Of a DNA stretch of 64,000 bases, positions 35,195 to 47,025 are shown piece after piece. The position numbers and the translations under genes are program-made. Within the stretch, counting starts at the first letter, position 1. The number at the start of each line of letters is the position of its first letter. This stretch comes from Oryzias latipes. Lineage: Eukaryota; Chordata; Actinopteri; Beloniformes; Adrianichthyidae. Under the pieces are notes generated by a model, which did not search any database, had not been told where the DNA came from, and worked only from the letters and a program-made list of their open reading frames with translations. The stretch covers positions 14,475,261 through 14,539,260 of the forward strand of contig NC_019866.2 of the NCBI RefSeq assembly GCF_002234675.1, written 5' to 3'.

Positions 35195-35446
35195 TTCAAG
35201 TTGTTTTGTGCGTTTTGACAATGGACAGTGAATTTCCATTCCACCTGCAGAAGACGACTGTATTGACGTTTTGTGGTCATAAGAAGTCAGTTTTCTTAGA
35301 CTCCAAGTCTACAGAGACCACTTATGGTTCTGAACTTGGATTTGTATTTTTATTTTATTTATTTAAACATATTCACCAACAGGTCAAAACCCATTATTAG
35401 GAGAATACACAAACTAAAAAAAATCAGTTTTCATATTAAAATAGAC

Positions 35447-35699
35447 TTCTTTCTCTTTCGGCTTCTCCCATCAGGGGTCGCCACAGCGAAACAACCTCTC
35501 TCTCGAACATCTTGAGGATGAGTCGCATGGTTAACTTAACAATGTTTTACGCCGGATGCCCTTCCTGACGCAACCCTCTCAAGTTATCCGGGCTTGGGAC
35601 CGGCACAGCAGCAGAGAAGGGAATAGGGAGCAATCTGGATTTGAACCCTGGTTTCACAGACGAAAGGCGCCGCAAACCAGCACGAGCTAAACTGGCTCC
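35447..35699 (-). mobile_element. tRNA-derived SINE sharing the RTE 3' tail
   Basis: A 253-bp element on the minus strand. Its head GGAGCCAGTTTAGCTCGTGC followed by GGTTCAAATCC resembles RNA polymerase III A and B boxes of a tRNA. The body includes GGAAGGGCATCCGGCGTAAAA. The tail TTCGCTGTGGCGACCCCTGA then GGGAGAAGCCGAAAGAGAAAG is nearly identical to the RTE LINE tail at 34,691-34,734. Target-site duplications TCATATTAAAATAGAC (35,431-35,446) and TCATATTAGAATAGAC (35,700-35,715) differ at one base. A diverged relative lies near 57,820-58,010. Confidence 0.88.
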
Positions 35700-36291
35700 T
35701 CATATTAGAATAGACTAAATAGAATAAAAAGTAAATACAATAAAATATAATAAAATAAGTACTAATACAAAAATATTTTGTCCCTTTTAAAAAGACAATA
35801 CTGTTATTAAATATTATTTTTAGAAATGCGTGTTCATGAAAGTAACATAAGAAAACATTTTTTATTTTGGTCATTTGTTGAATAAAAAGATGCTGCATTT
35901 CCATTACAAGTCCCAACATTATCAAAGATTGATCTTAATCCCACAAAAAAATTAATGATTTGGTATATTACTCTTTAAATGTACACTGCAATGTAAAAAT
36001 ATTATCTTTCAATTATTAGCAACCCTCGCATTCCATTTCTCATATTTAAAGCCAACAGTAACCAGTATACATTGTTGCAGTTCTTAAAATGAGCACTAAT
36101 TTTAGTATATAAAAAATGTTTATTTATTTAAAGGTTTATGAAATAAAATCCAGCCACTGGATTTTATACAACATAACAGCCATGACAAAAAGAGCCTCAG
36201 CTCAAACCAAAAAAACATTGTTCTGTTCCATTTTGTGTGTTATATACTGATGATCAAACAAAATGGGTAAAATAATAAATAAATAAGAGCC

Positions 36292-39200
36292 TTAGCGGTC
36301 CATTCCCAAGTCTTCTGACTGCTGCACACTGAAACAAATCTTCCTGAGACGCTCACAGAACTCAAGCTCTTCCTGTTGACAGACAATGAGAGAGAGAGAC
36401 AAAACGTGAGGAAGATTAACTCATCACTTTCAACACTTTTGTCAAGTTTAAACTGTTAGAACTGTTATGAAAGACTTTCATTACTTGACTTTCTTCTTTT
36501 CCTTGGAGATCTTTGGCTCTCTGTCGGAGTAATTCCTCCAGACCCAGAGCGGGGATCCGGCATTCTGTCACAGCTTTGGAAAAGTCCTCCACCAAACTAG
36601 AAATAGAAAAAAACAGGCTTTCATCGTTCATCTACAAACGCTGCCTACAGTCATCTGTTGAGTTACTATACGGATCACTTCAATAATCCATGTCTTATCT
36701 AAAATCCTTTCACACAAAGGCAACAGAATGTCTTGGTTTGGCAGGGGAGTGTCTCTTTTTGCCCCAGAAGTCTTAACAGGTGTGAAATAACCAACTTTTA
36801 TTGTACCAAAATTACTGCATGAGCCTCCAGTGCATTCTGTCCTTTTCTCTTATATTTCTTTAATTCTTCAGCTCATTAACAACTATTTGAAATGCTCTTA
36901 CAATGCTAGATGGAACACAGTGTAAACATTTCTTACCAGCAAAGTGCACCAAGAACATGTTCGTGGAAATGAGAATGTGGCGTGCGGAGAACTGACACCA
37001 GCTGTTGCACCATCCCCATAGACACCAGCGGTTCTGAAAAAAAGAGAGAAAAATACAAAAAAAAAAGGGATGAAGCAGAAGTTTAACAAGCAGCTACACA
37101 AGGTTGGTCTGAATCGCATTCTAAACCAGGGGTCGGGAACCTATGGCTCGCGAGCCATATATGGCTCTTTTGATGGTCACATGTGGCTCGCAGACAAATC
37201 TTTAATTATACTTTTTGTTTCATTAGACCAGTCCTTCTCGGGCGCGATGCGATGCCAGAGGCGCGCAGTAGTAGCGGTGCTTAGAGAGAGAAATCTGCAC
37301 CAGCGCTATCAGTTAGTATTATCTATTATTTCACAGAGTTTGTACCAGCTGGAAACCTGTGAATTGACTACCTAAAACTGCACGCTCCCGTCTCTGAGAA
37401 AGAGCGCGCAGATGCGGGGACGGGATGTGTGAGGGAGAAAGCAGAGGGTGGGGGTGAGGTGTTGTGGGGACAGGCAGCAGGTGAATCGCGCAGGGATTGT
37501 AATAACGTAAAACCCACTGCCCGTCACTCACTGCAGCGTGTGAGTGTGTGTTTGGCTCCGCGTCTGCATGTGATCAGTCTGTCTCACATCTACAGAACAT
37601 TCAGACCTACGATCACGTTTAAAGTCTCAACGCCTGAACGAAGCAGAAACTCACCACGTATCAACCAGACTAGACCATCAGCAAAACTACCACGAGAAAT
37701 ACTCACCATTTATTAGCAACAGAATAACAATGTTATTAAAAAGAATCCACAGACTTATTGTACTTTAAAAATGTTGAAATTAAATCAAATGCACACATTC
37801 ATTTGTATATTTAGTTTTAAACAAATTGTCGCGGACTGAGTTGGATGGCTGTTGGGTCGCGTTAAAAGTTCTGGAGTTCATTGAACGCGTCAAGCAGAGA
37901 TCTGATTGGCTCTCAGTTCTGTCGCTCAGCCTGTTGTTAGGTAGTTTGGACCAATGGGGTTCAGCTATGGGCCGAATAAGGGTAATGGGAGGGCTGCAGC
38001 GGGAGGGGGGAATATAAAGTTGGGAGACGCGCTCTCGTCTCGGCGGGAGAGATTCAGGAGTTGCTGAATTAATTGCACGGCGTTTGTTGCGGTCTGCAGT
38101 AATCGGAATAAAGAACTTTAAAAGAGGTTAAGTCTCCGTGCCTCACTGTGGGGAAGGGACACTACATTATTGTATGGCTCTTTCGAAATTACATTTCAAA
38201 ATATGTGGCATTTATGGCTCTCTTGGCCAAAAAGGTTCCCGACCCCTGTTCTAAACTGTAATGAGCAGGTGAGTAAAGGGGATGGTTTAGGTGCTTTTCC
38301 TTATTCATACCTTTCTGGTCAGGGTGTGAGGTCAACAGGTTTAGCAGGAGGAAAGCAGATTTGGTCCGGAGCTTCTCGTTTTCAGACTGCATGCCTCTCA
38401 TCAGCACCGAGAATCCATCATGAGCCAAAAAGGCCTGAAGCCCGGCTTCCTGCTCTCGAACCAAACCTGCAGTCAAACAGCGTTACACCGTTGGACAACT
38501 GTGTGGAGCTCAACATCACTCATTTAGAAAGACACACTTAGAGCAGCTTTGGTCAGAGTGCCAGACAGGAACTTACATGAGACCGCATAAAGTGCTTTGA
38601 CCCTGACGGTGGGGTTCGGGTCAGAATCCGTTAGTTGAAGCAACTTTGGAAGAGTCCCAATACTGAGCAGGTGGTCCTGAAGCTGTGGCATGTTCTGAGC
38701 ACAGGAGGCAATGAGCTCAGCAGCACGCCACCTCAGCCCGCTCTGGACGTGACACAAATACCGAGAGACACACAATTCTAGTCCACCAAGCACCATCAGA
38801 TCTGTAAAAAACAGAGAAGAGATGAATTAATTTAGTCCATACCATCTGGAATCATGTCAACATCTGCTCTCACTATCATTTCCAAAAGCGATTATCACAA
38901 ACCTCTAGCATTATCCAGGTTCTCGCACAACTCTGACAGCATCTCAAAGGCCGACTCCCGCTCGTCCTCATCATCTTCGTCCCTCATTTCTTCTCCATTT
39001 TCATCCTTGTCACCCACATTTTCTTTACGCAGGACGGACAAGCACTGCTTTATTTGTTCTACTTCATCCAGCTGGCCTTTACAGACTTCAGAAAGCGCTT
39101 CCCGCAGCCACGTTTTTCTCTGAACCCAAAGCAAAGGCAGTTGTTGGTCAAAAACAAAGTCCCCAATGGCAAAAAATACAAATAAAAACAAGGACTGCGC

Positions 39201-39806
39201 ATGAAACTAAATCTTAAAATGTAACCGTTTACAAAAGTAAACGGGAAAGTTGTTATAGGTCAGATTTAACAAAAATGTTTAAGGTCATACTTAACAAAAA
39301 ATGAATCACAAGGGAACAGTATCAAACATTGTATCGGGTAAAGAAAGAATTGATTTAACTCTTTCTTAAATTTAAGAACATGCATGCCATTTAAAAATTC
39401 TTAATAGCATTTTACTTCATTCCGATAAATAACTGTTTTTTCCACTAAAGAAGTTGAAGTAGTGTCACATATAAAAGGTTGGGTTTACTGCTTTTGAAAC
39501 CAAACGATTTCAGAAAAGAACTCACAAATAAATACATGTTTCATTCAACTGAGACTAATTAAATCAATTGATCATATTATTTAGTATGAAATATCCTCCT
39601 CACATAAACATGGTGAAACAGTGTTTAAGAACACTAGGTTCAGGACTGTAGTGAATTGAAATTCCCTAAACAAGCAGGTTTACCTCCTCTGACATTGGCT
39701 GAACTGGAGTTGGAGCCTCTGCTGCTGGTCCAGCATCTACTGCCATCTGTAAAACCCCCTGAAGATTCCGGGGATATCTCCTGCCGTTCTGTTCGCCTTC
39801 CGACAT
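36292..39806 (-). CDS. hspbp1: Hsp70-binding protein 1 (nucleotide exchange factor)
   Basis: Binds the Hsp70 nucleotide-binding domain and promotes ADP release; cytosolic, related to yeast Fes1 and built of armadillo-like repeats. Seven coding exons in phase: 39806-39684, 39119-38903, 38801-38577, 38466-38311, 37033-36937, 36596-36485, 36372-36292. They give 336 residues (human about 360). The N-terminus MSEGEQNGRRYPRNLQGVLQM starts the conserved PRNLQG(L/V)LQMA motif but lacks the glycine-rich tract of mammals. It is followed by an acidic linker DENGEEMRDEDDEDERE. Then come ELCENLDNARDL, SGLRWRAAELI, VRVKALYAVSCLVREQEAG, DGFSVLMRGM, KSAFLLLNLLTSHPDQKG, MGMVQQLV and EELEFCERL, ending MDR as in human. 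The gene is head to head with tufm. Intron 4 holds a hAT element. Confidence 0.95.
37127..38248. mobile_element. Non-autonomous hAT DNA transposon in hspbp1 intron 4
   Basis: A 1122-bp element with inverted termini CAGGGGTCGGGAACCTATGG and, on the complement, CAGGGGTCGGGAACCTTTTTGG. The exact 8-bp duplication TTCTAAAC lies at 37,119-37,126 and 38,249-38,256. TATGGCTC motifs recur near both ends. No transposase. Part of its interior is a probable solo LTR (37,827-38,166). Confidence 0.87.
37827..38166 (+). mobile_element. Probable solo LTR of a retrotransposon, nested in the hAT
   Basis: About 340 bp starting TGTCGCGG and ending CACTACA, the TG...CA form of long terminal repeats. It has an AATATAAAG TATA-like box near 38,010 and AATAAAG near 38,108, in LTR order. 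It is GC-richer than its host element. No internal retroelement genes are present, so if it is an LTR it is a solo fossil. I could not establish a target-site duplication, and the family is unknown. Confidence 0.4.
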
Positions 39807-40028
39807 GTCTTCTTCTGTCCTCACAGCTGTGCAGACAAAACAGAACAATTAACAAATATGTCCTGCGAAATGGTAATACATGTCTTCAACAAAACAGGCT
39901 ATCTCTGGGAGCCTATTTTAATTATTTAGCTTACAAGCTAGTTCTGTTCTGACAAAAGCACTGGTCGCTAAGTAAGACAAAAATGAAAAGCACATCAACA
40001 ACAAACTAGCTGTAAAAAAAACTTACTT

Positions 40029-40140
40029 ACGTCCTATTCTGCTTTAGCTCTAATGTCCAGTGATCTTTCTGAATGAAGGAGTTGTTGCCGCAAGTCCAAC
40101 CTTAAAAACACAAACACGTGAACACACTGGAAGGTTCTAG
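40029..40140 (-). promoter_or_regulatory. hspbp1: hspbp1 5' noncoding exon and promoter with a heat-shock-like element
   Basis: A donor GTAAGT on the minus strand at about 40,028 closes a probable noncoding exon. It would splice to the acceptor just before 39,826. Upstream, GGAAGGTTCTAG at 40,129-40,140 contains GAA-NN-TTC, the inverted pentamer pair of heat-shock elements, but only two clear units. Regulation by HSF1 is inference. Confidence 0.35.
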
Positions 40141-40825
40141 GCAGCACCCGTTGACGCATGCGCACTCTTTTTTTTTTACCGTAAAACACCAAAAGAGTCC
40201 ATGGGAAAAATATCTTTGTCAGGTGTCTTTGTCTAATTTTTTTAAATTAAATTTTTTGTCCTAAGATTAACGTTTTTTACTGTACTAATTTGAAAATGTA
40301 AGTTCAATCTTACGTTAAATTACATCATAATTAATGTCAAAATTATATTGAAGTATTAACATGATTACGGTATAGAGACTTCCGATTGAGGTTATACACC
40401 CAAAGAGCATCAGTGAAATTGAAATTAGTATCTTCGCAATCTACTATGTGCATTCATACACTGAACTTGAAGAAATGTTTTTGGATTAAAACTAAGCAAC
40501 CTTATTCTCGCAGGAAAAAAAATGTATGACTTTTTTATTCATACCTTTGTTCTAAAATAAAAAATATATAAAAATAAATCAAAAAAATAAAACGTAGACT
40601 CAAATGTTACAAACATTTTTTTCATCATCGACTTACAAATATAGACATCTGGCAGTGCAGTACATATATCAATAAAAAAAATAATAATAAGAAGAAGACA
40701 TTTAATCTTAATTGATTTGTGTAAATAGTTGATTTTGGTTATACATCTACTGACGACGGTTGATCGAGTAAAGAGGAAGTTAGGTCCGTCAAGTCTCTTG
40801 ATGTCGGAAGTCTTTGGTCACTGCC

Positions 40826-40848
40826 ACCGTCCAAGATGGCTGCGCTTG
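40826..40848 (+). promoter_or_regulatory. tufm: YY1-like motif over the tufm start codon
   Basis: CCAAGATGGCTGCG, close to the YY1 consensus AANATGGCNGC, overlaps the tufm initiation codon at 40,836. This arrangement is known from many housekeeping and nuclear-encoded mitochondrial genes. Function here is inferred from the motif and its position only. Confidence 0.4.
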
Positions 40849-43800
40849 TAGGGCTTCGAGCGTGTTTCTCCGGTAAAATAGTTCAATTGTTTTCAGTTGT
40901 ATGAATTTTTCTGTTTCGAGGGAGCTAGTAGGATTAAAGCAACGTGCTTTTCTGTTTATTATCATAAAATCTTTGAATAAATGACTTTTAAAAGAACACG
41001 ATGCTGCTGCTGTGATAGCAGTGCAAGGTCACGTTACCAAGAATAATGAGGGTTAGCTAACCACAGGGTTGACAGGAAAAAATAACATTTATGATACATG
41101 TTATCAATTTAAACTTTGTTTTTACGAATAAAAAACTATTTCGGTTGCAGAATCTCACTGGAAAGAGTGTATCCAGCCTTCAAACCTGGTTGGAATTGTA
41201 TGTTTGACATCTTCATCATGTTAGCTAAAGAAAGCCTGTGTTAAATTGCTTTAGTTTTGTATACAATTTTTTATTTCCTCCAATATTTGTTTAATTCAAG
41301 ATGCTGACTTTATTTGCACAAGCCAAATAGAAACCTGTGTTGTGTAGGCCAGTGGTTCTCAACCTTGTTTTCAATAATGTACCCCATATATTTCACAATT
41401 TTTTCATGTTTTTCGTCTTTAAAGTGTCCGCCATAAACAGGGCGTGTTTATTTGTTGACATTTATCATTTTTACAAAAGTACCAAAAACTCAAGAAACCT
41501 TCAAATTAAAAGAGTACTCGTATTTTTTTATTTTTTTTGTCTGTCAGCAAACAACACAACAATGTAATACACAGACATGTATTTGGGGGGAAAAGCACGG
41601 CATTGTGCAATTTATGTTGATTAGCAGTACTAAACTAATGTTCATCTGTCCTGCATGTGTCCTACAGAAAACATAGCATTGCTCACATATTCGCGTCATT
41701 AAAATCGATTTACTTTCAGTATGTAAACAAGCCAAATAAAAAAACGTTTCATCTGTGTCCAAAAATTTTCATCCTTTTTTTTTGCATGTGTGTGTGTGTT
41801 TAGAATTAAACTTACTATTCTTTGTTGGTGTCTGTATTATGTTGTTCAGAAGTGTATTGTGTTTATCTTTAGTGCCTAATAAGAGCATGTTTTATAGAAT
41901 CAAGTAACTAAAATGTTTTTACATTGTAACAATAATCAGACATTTTTTGGCTCTTATGATGCTGAATTGTCTGTATTTTGTCTGTTCTCAGCCTTTCAGC
42001 TTTCCTCACCTGGTCTCTTGCACAGCTCTTTTAAATTAGTAAGTGTGCTCATTAAAATATGTCAGTTAGCTTCAGAGAAATTATGCCTAAATATCTTTTT
42101 TTGTTGTTGTTTTGTAGTGTGCTGTGCCTTTGAGTCGACGGACATTTGCTGCAGAGGCCAAGAAGACGTACAGCAGAGAGAAGCCTCATGTGAACATAGG
42201 AACGATCGGTCATGTTGATCATGGGAAGACCACCCTGACAGCAGCCATTACAAAAGGTGGAGTCATCATATTGTGAGAAATGTATAAAAAGGCTTTGGGA
42301 AATTCAAAATTGTATTAAGTCACACCCTCTAGAAGCAGAAGTATTTTATTTCTTTTTTTTAAAGAAGTGTTTGTCTCCTTTTCTCAGTGCTCGCCGACGC
42401 TGGGGGTGCTAACTACAAAAAGTATGAAGACATTGATAATGCCCCAGAAGAGAAGGCCCGAGGAATCACAATCAATGCCTCTCATGTAGAATACACCACA
42501 TCTAACCGGCATTACGCCCACACAGACTGCCCTGGCCATGCTGACTATGTCAAGGTGATCTCAGCTGAGTCTGGAGTCTGATGCTGCTTGATTATTCAAA
42601 CGTATGAAGCTAAAGTTTGTACTCTTTTAGAACATGATCACGGGCACGGCCCAGATGGATGGCTGCATTGTAGTGGTGGCTGCCACTGACGGTCAGATGC
42701 CTCAGACGCGTGAGCACCTCCTGCTGGCCAGGCAGATCGGCGTGGAGCATGTGGTGGTTTTCATCAACAAGGCAGACGCCGTGGAGGACAAAGAGATGTT
42801 GGATCTGGTGGAGATCGAGATCAGAGAGCTTCTCACTGAGTTCGGCTACGATGGCGAGAACACTCCAGTGGTGATTGGTTCTGCACTCTGTGCTCTGGAG
42901 GTAGGAAACATGCTGGCTAGAAATATTGAGATGCTAGTTTTTATTCATTTACCAATCCAGAACACATTTCTGATCAAAAACAAATCCTGATTGCTTCAGA
43001 ACAAGCAGCCGGAGTTGGGAGTGAATGCAGTGTTGAAGCTGCTGGAAATTGTGGATTCTTATGTTCCTCTACCCAAGAGAGAGCTGGAAAAACCTTTCCT
43101 TCTGCCCATTGAAGGGGTTTATTCCATTCCAGGTACACTCTACAGGAAATTTTAGATGCATTATGTTCTGCTCTAAGCACAACATTGGCTGTTAAGTGTC
43201 ATATATGAAAACTGAAGATATTTTAAGTGAGTGGGATATTTTTGGTACTTTAAATCTGATGTTTGATCTTTGCTCTTCAGGCAGAGGGACAGTGGTGACA
43301 GGCACCATGGAGAGGGGCATCATCAAGAAAGGGGACGACTGTGAGTTTGTGGGCCACAATCGCAGTTTCAAGTCTGTGGTTACAGGTGAGCCGGAGAAAA
43401 CCAGAAAAAAAAACGTAACTTCACTCAATGTGAAGTAGAAGTTATCGTTGGCGAGGTGGAAAAGAGGAGAAAAGTGTTGTTTGGAGGGCACAGTGTGGGC
43501 ATTACTAATGCCAAAAAGCCACGTGAGTGGCAGACGCCGTTAATGCTGCAGCCTCACAACCTCGAACCGTGGCCGAAATAAAAAAGAAATGGTCGGACAT
43601 CAAAGTCGAGGCAAAAAAACGTCTGGCGCTGCATCGCCAGAGTGTGTCTGCCATGGGTGGGGGGGTGGGGGGTGGGGGGCACCGGAGCTGACCCCTCTTG
43701 ATGAGAGACTGGCTGCAATTATTGGGGAATCCCTTAAGTGGAGTGGTGACTAAGGCGGAGGGGGAACACCGACGCACCAGATGCACCGGGTGACACAACC

Positions 43801-46800
43801 CCAAAAGCCCGCAGAGGTCCAACAGGACGGCTCGAGGAAGTCAGAACCGGCTCATGAGCCACTCGTCCTCGTTTGCCAGCAAGTCTTCTTGCTGTCTAAA
43901 GATGCGTTCACTCCGAATTTTTCCATTTGCCACATCTTCTAAAAGCGCAAGATCAGCCATTGTGCGTCATTACGCATTGTGATGGGGCATTTTATTTCCA
44001 TCCATTTAATTACATCTGACAAGCTACAGATGTCAGTAATAATCAATGTGGAAATGGGAAATTGTTCAGCGCAAATGTAATTTCTTGTTGCTTTCTGAAT
44101 GGTTGAAACATACGCCATACATGGTTTTAACAAAAATAAAACAAACTAAAGGCCTATGCATGAATACCATAATTCCATAGCTTATGAAGAAATTTTTTAG
44201 TATGAAAACAACTTTCCCCAGTGGACAATTAATGCATCTCTATCTATCCATCTGTCTATCTAATTGCACCTATATCTGCTCCGCCAGACGGACACATTAA
44301 CGAGAATATCAGTTTTGTACATTATTTCGTTCTGTTAACTTTATTATTTATGAGGATGAATTGCACAACATGCCAATATTGCAGAACATATTTCACTTTT
44401 CTTTCTGCAAATAAGTGTTCATTTGAATTTTTGTTGTAATTTTCGTTTGATTTTTTTGTTTGTTTCACTGCTGATCGATCAAACGGGTGTTCGTGTAGGC
44501 TGTTAATTGTAAGACTTGCTTTGTGAAGTCTTCATGTTATTAATGAGAGGCAGTATTGTCATTTTCACTTTCACGTGTTTCTTCCATCTGCCGACGGTGT
44601 CGCCGTTTCTCATTTCACCCGTTTTTGTGCGTACGCCTGGGTCAGAGCTTGCGTGAAGGACCGCACATTTTCCCGTCAAGTTTGCTTTTTATAAATCTCA
44701 ACTATTGCGTAGAGAGTGGCGTACGCAACGTTTATAAATGAGACCCCTGATCTAAAACCCAATCAAACACCTGTGGGGAATTCTGAAGCAACTAGATGAG
44801 CATCACTCTCCATCCAGAATCCAGGCTCTAAAAGAGGTTATCTCGAAGAATTGAAGAAGACAGATGCTACAAAATGTCGCCAACTTGTTCTTTCCATGCC
44901 TAGAAGACTTGGTGCTGTCCTTAAAAATCATGGTGGTCATTAATTCATTCATTTTTTATTCCCTTTCGGGGTCACGGGGCTGCCGGAGCCCATTTGTGGC
45001 CCATTTCTCCCGGCCCATTTGTGGGCGAAGGCAGGGGGCACCCTGGACAGGTCGCCAGTCTGTTGCAGGGTATATAAAAAAACAAGATGTAGTAGTTTTT
45101 CTTGGAGAGCATAGGGGCGGCCGTGGTGCAGCAGTAGGGCGGCCGACTCATGATCCTAAGATTGCAGGTTCAATTCCCGCCTTGCACGCCCATGTGTTAA
45201 AGTGTCCTTGGGCAAGACACTGAACCCCACCTTGCCTCTGGTGGGAGGTTGGCGCCAGTGTTCGGCAGCAGAGCTGCCGTGAATGTGTGTGTGCATGGGT
45301 GAATGGGACTGTGACTGTAAAGACTTTGGGCCTTCGTAAGAAGGTAGAAAGCGCTATATAAGTATACGCCATTTACCATTTTTGCTTCAAGCAATTGAAG
45401 TAAAACTGAAGATTATGTGATCAAAGTTAAATGATTAACCTTAATTTCATGTAATGGAGTAACAGAAGTGTTCAGTAAAACTCAACCTTGTGGAAATTTT
45501 GGAAATGTCTCTTTTGTTCATTGAGCTACTGATTAAATGAGTACTTTTTAAAGGGGGTGTACTCAATTATGCTGAGCACTGTAATGACTGCTATGCGACA
45601 TCAAAGCTTCGTTTTCTGACTCGTTGGAACTTTTGTGTACTGAAACAACCCCTACGTTTGTTTGTTTGTTTGTTTTTATTCTGAAGATTTCATTTAAAAA
45701 ATGTGTTTTTTTAGGAATTGAGATGTTCCATAAGTCTCTGGACAGGGCAGAGGCAGGAGATAACCTGGGCGCTCTGGTCCGCGGTCTGAAGAGGGAGGAT
45801 GTGAGGAGAGGCATGGTGATGTGCAAACCGGGCTCCATCATGCCCCACCAGAAGGTCAAGGCACAGGTATGGAAGCAGAAGGGAGCTGCTAAGGAACGGC
45901 CTTAGGGGGGCGAGGGAGCACTGCGATAGCTGGAATCCACCAAGCAGGATTCCAGATGTTTGAAGTCCATAAGACCTCACTGTACGCTTTCTACACATTT
46001 GTCACAGACACATGAACATTTTCACCCTTTTCTCTCTTGTTTAAACTCTCGAAGTTAAAACTTTCCTAGAAAAATGAGTCTGGTTTTATAGAATGAAAAA
46101 AAAAAAAGATCTGCTAGCGATAGAAGATTGATGTAGCGTTGGTGAGCTGAACGCATTCTGTGCAGGAGATGCACTACAGAGGAGATTGATTGACAAGGTC
46201 AACTGCCAATCAGGATGCAGACCACAGTGCACGGTTTAAAAAAAATCTTGCAAATTCGCAAAATCAGCAAAAATGAACCCCAGTATAGCGAGGAAACACT
46301 GAATTAACATTTAAAAAAATTATTAAAAAACAGCAAATTATCTGTTTTTTTTGTCAGTGTCTTAACCTGGAGTTAGTGATGACAAAAACTAGCCAAACAA
46401 TTAATTTCCCATTAGTTTGAATGAACTGTTATGTAGCTTTAATACACTTTTTGTGTTGCAGATTTATGTTCTGAGTAAGGAGGAGGGAGGCCGGCACAAA
46501 CCATTCGTCACCAACTTCATGCCGGTCATGTTTTCTCTTACCTGGGACATGGCCTGCAGAGTCACCCTGCCGGCCGATAAGGTGTGTATGCTGCAATCTA
46601 TGTAATTATGGGATGCACACTCAGTTGAAGGGCTATTAATAAACCAAGCAGACTAAGAATCAGCAGCAAAGGAATGATATTGAACCCTGAAAAGGTATCA
46701 AGCATACATGTCACAAAAAGCAAATTGAAACCAAAAACAAATTAGCCTATGCTACTTTTATTAAACCATCCATACATAGCAAAGAACTTCTGTTATAATA

Positions 46801-47025
46801 TCCACATGTATTTCTGTTGACAGTGACTTTCTCCTTGTTGCTTTGTTTATCAAGGAAATGGTGATGCCAGGCGAGGACACTTCGTTGACGCTCACGCTCC
46901 GTCAGCCGATGGTTCTGGAAAAAGGCCAGAGGTTCACTCTTAGAGACGGAAACAGAACCATCGGCACCGGCCTGGTTACGGAGATTCTGCCCGTGACAGA
47001 TGACGACCATTGCAACTGGGGATAA
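40836..47025 (+). CDS. tufm: Mitochondrial elongation factor Tu
   Basis: GTPase that delivers aminoacyl-tRNA to mitochondrial ribosomes. Ten coding exons in phase: 40836-40872, 41992-42038, 42118-42256, 42388-42554, 42631-42900, 43000-43132, 43281-43385, 45715-45866, 46462-46581, 46855-47025. They give 446 residues (human about 452-455). [13 protein letters not shown] and the following basic stretch to [10 protein letters not shown] form a mitochondrial targeting peptide. The G motifs are [14 protein letters not shown] (effector region), [12 protein letters not shown] and SALCALE. Domains 2 and 3 follow: [53 protein letters not shown] and [27 protein letters not shown]. The C-terminus is NWG, as in human WG. 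AATAAA signals lie at about 47,264-47,285. Intron 7 (43,386-45,714) is swollen by nested transposons. Confidence 0.97.
43395..44748 (+). mobile_element. PIF/Harbinger transposon fragment with a Myb/SANT-like gene remnant
   Basis: Frames on the plus strand read [27 protein letters not shown], then after a frame change [27 protein letters not shown] and, further on, [17 protein letters not shown]. These are typical of the Myb/SANT-like DNA-binding protein carried by Harbinger elements. A G-rich slippage tract lies at 43,655-43,679. The right end, GTTTATAAATGAGACCCC near 44,745, resembles Harbinger termini, and subterminal GCGTACGC motifs precede it. I find no transposase and no matching left end, so it is a truncated fossil. 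It starts within about 15 bp of the tufm exon 7 donor. Confidence 0.7.
44938..45072 (+). repeat. Dispersed fish repeat (CTTTCGGGGTCACGGGG type), copy 2
   Basis: Starts ATTCATTCATTTTTTATTCC then CTTTCGGGGTCACGGGGCTG, with GTGGGCGAAGGCAGGGGGCA and CCCTGGACAGGTCGCCAGTC. A CCCATTT unit is repeated inside. Same type as 31,620-31,780. Inserted in the Tc1 fossil. Confidence 0.6.
45113..45382 (+). mobile_element. tRNA-derived SINE in tufm intron 7
   Basis: The head GGCGGCCGTGGTGCAGCAGT and GGTTCAATTCCCG fit polymerase III A and B boxes. The middle has GTCCTTGGGCAAGACACTGA, a phrase I know from fish SINEs. The tail reads AAGCGCTATATAAGTATACG then CCATTTACCATTT. About 270 bp, inserted in the Tc1 remnant. 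It belongs to a different SINE family from the one at 35,447. Confidence 0.8.

Larger units (their letters stand above)
44749..45590 (+). mobile_element. Tc1/mariner transposon 3' part, interrupted by repeats
   Basis: After 44,755 the frame [20 protein letters not shown] followed by RIQALKEVI matches the catalytic C-terminal part of Tc1 transposases, which usually read DLNPIEHLW. The terminal sequence GGGGGTGTACTCAATTATGC ends GAGCACTG at about 45,590 and fits a Tc1-like inverted terminus. Between them, about 44,940-45,382, are two other repeats. The left half of the element is missing. Confidence 0.7.

Noticed and set aside
46080-46304. Possible small transposon ending GAGGAAACACTG in a tufm intron
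   Set aside because: I could not find a matching left terminus or a target-site duplication.
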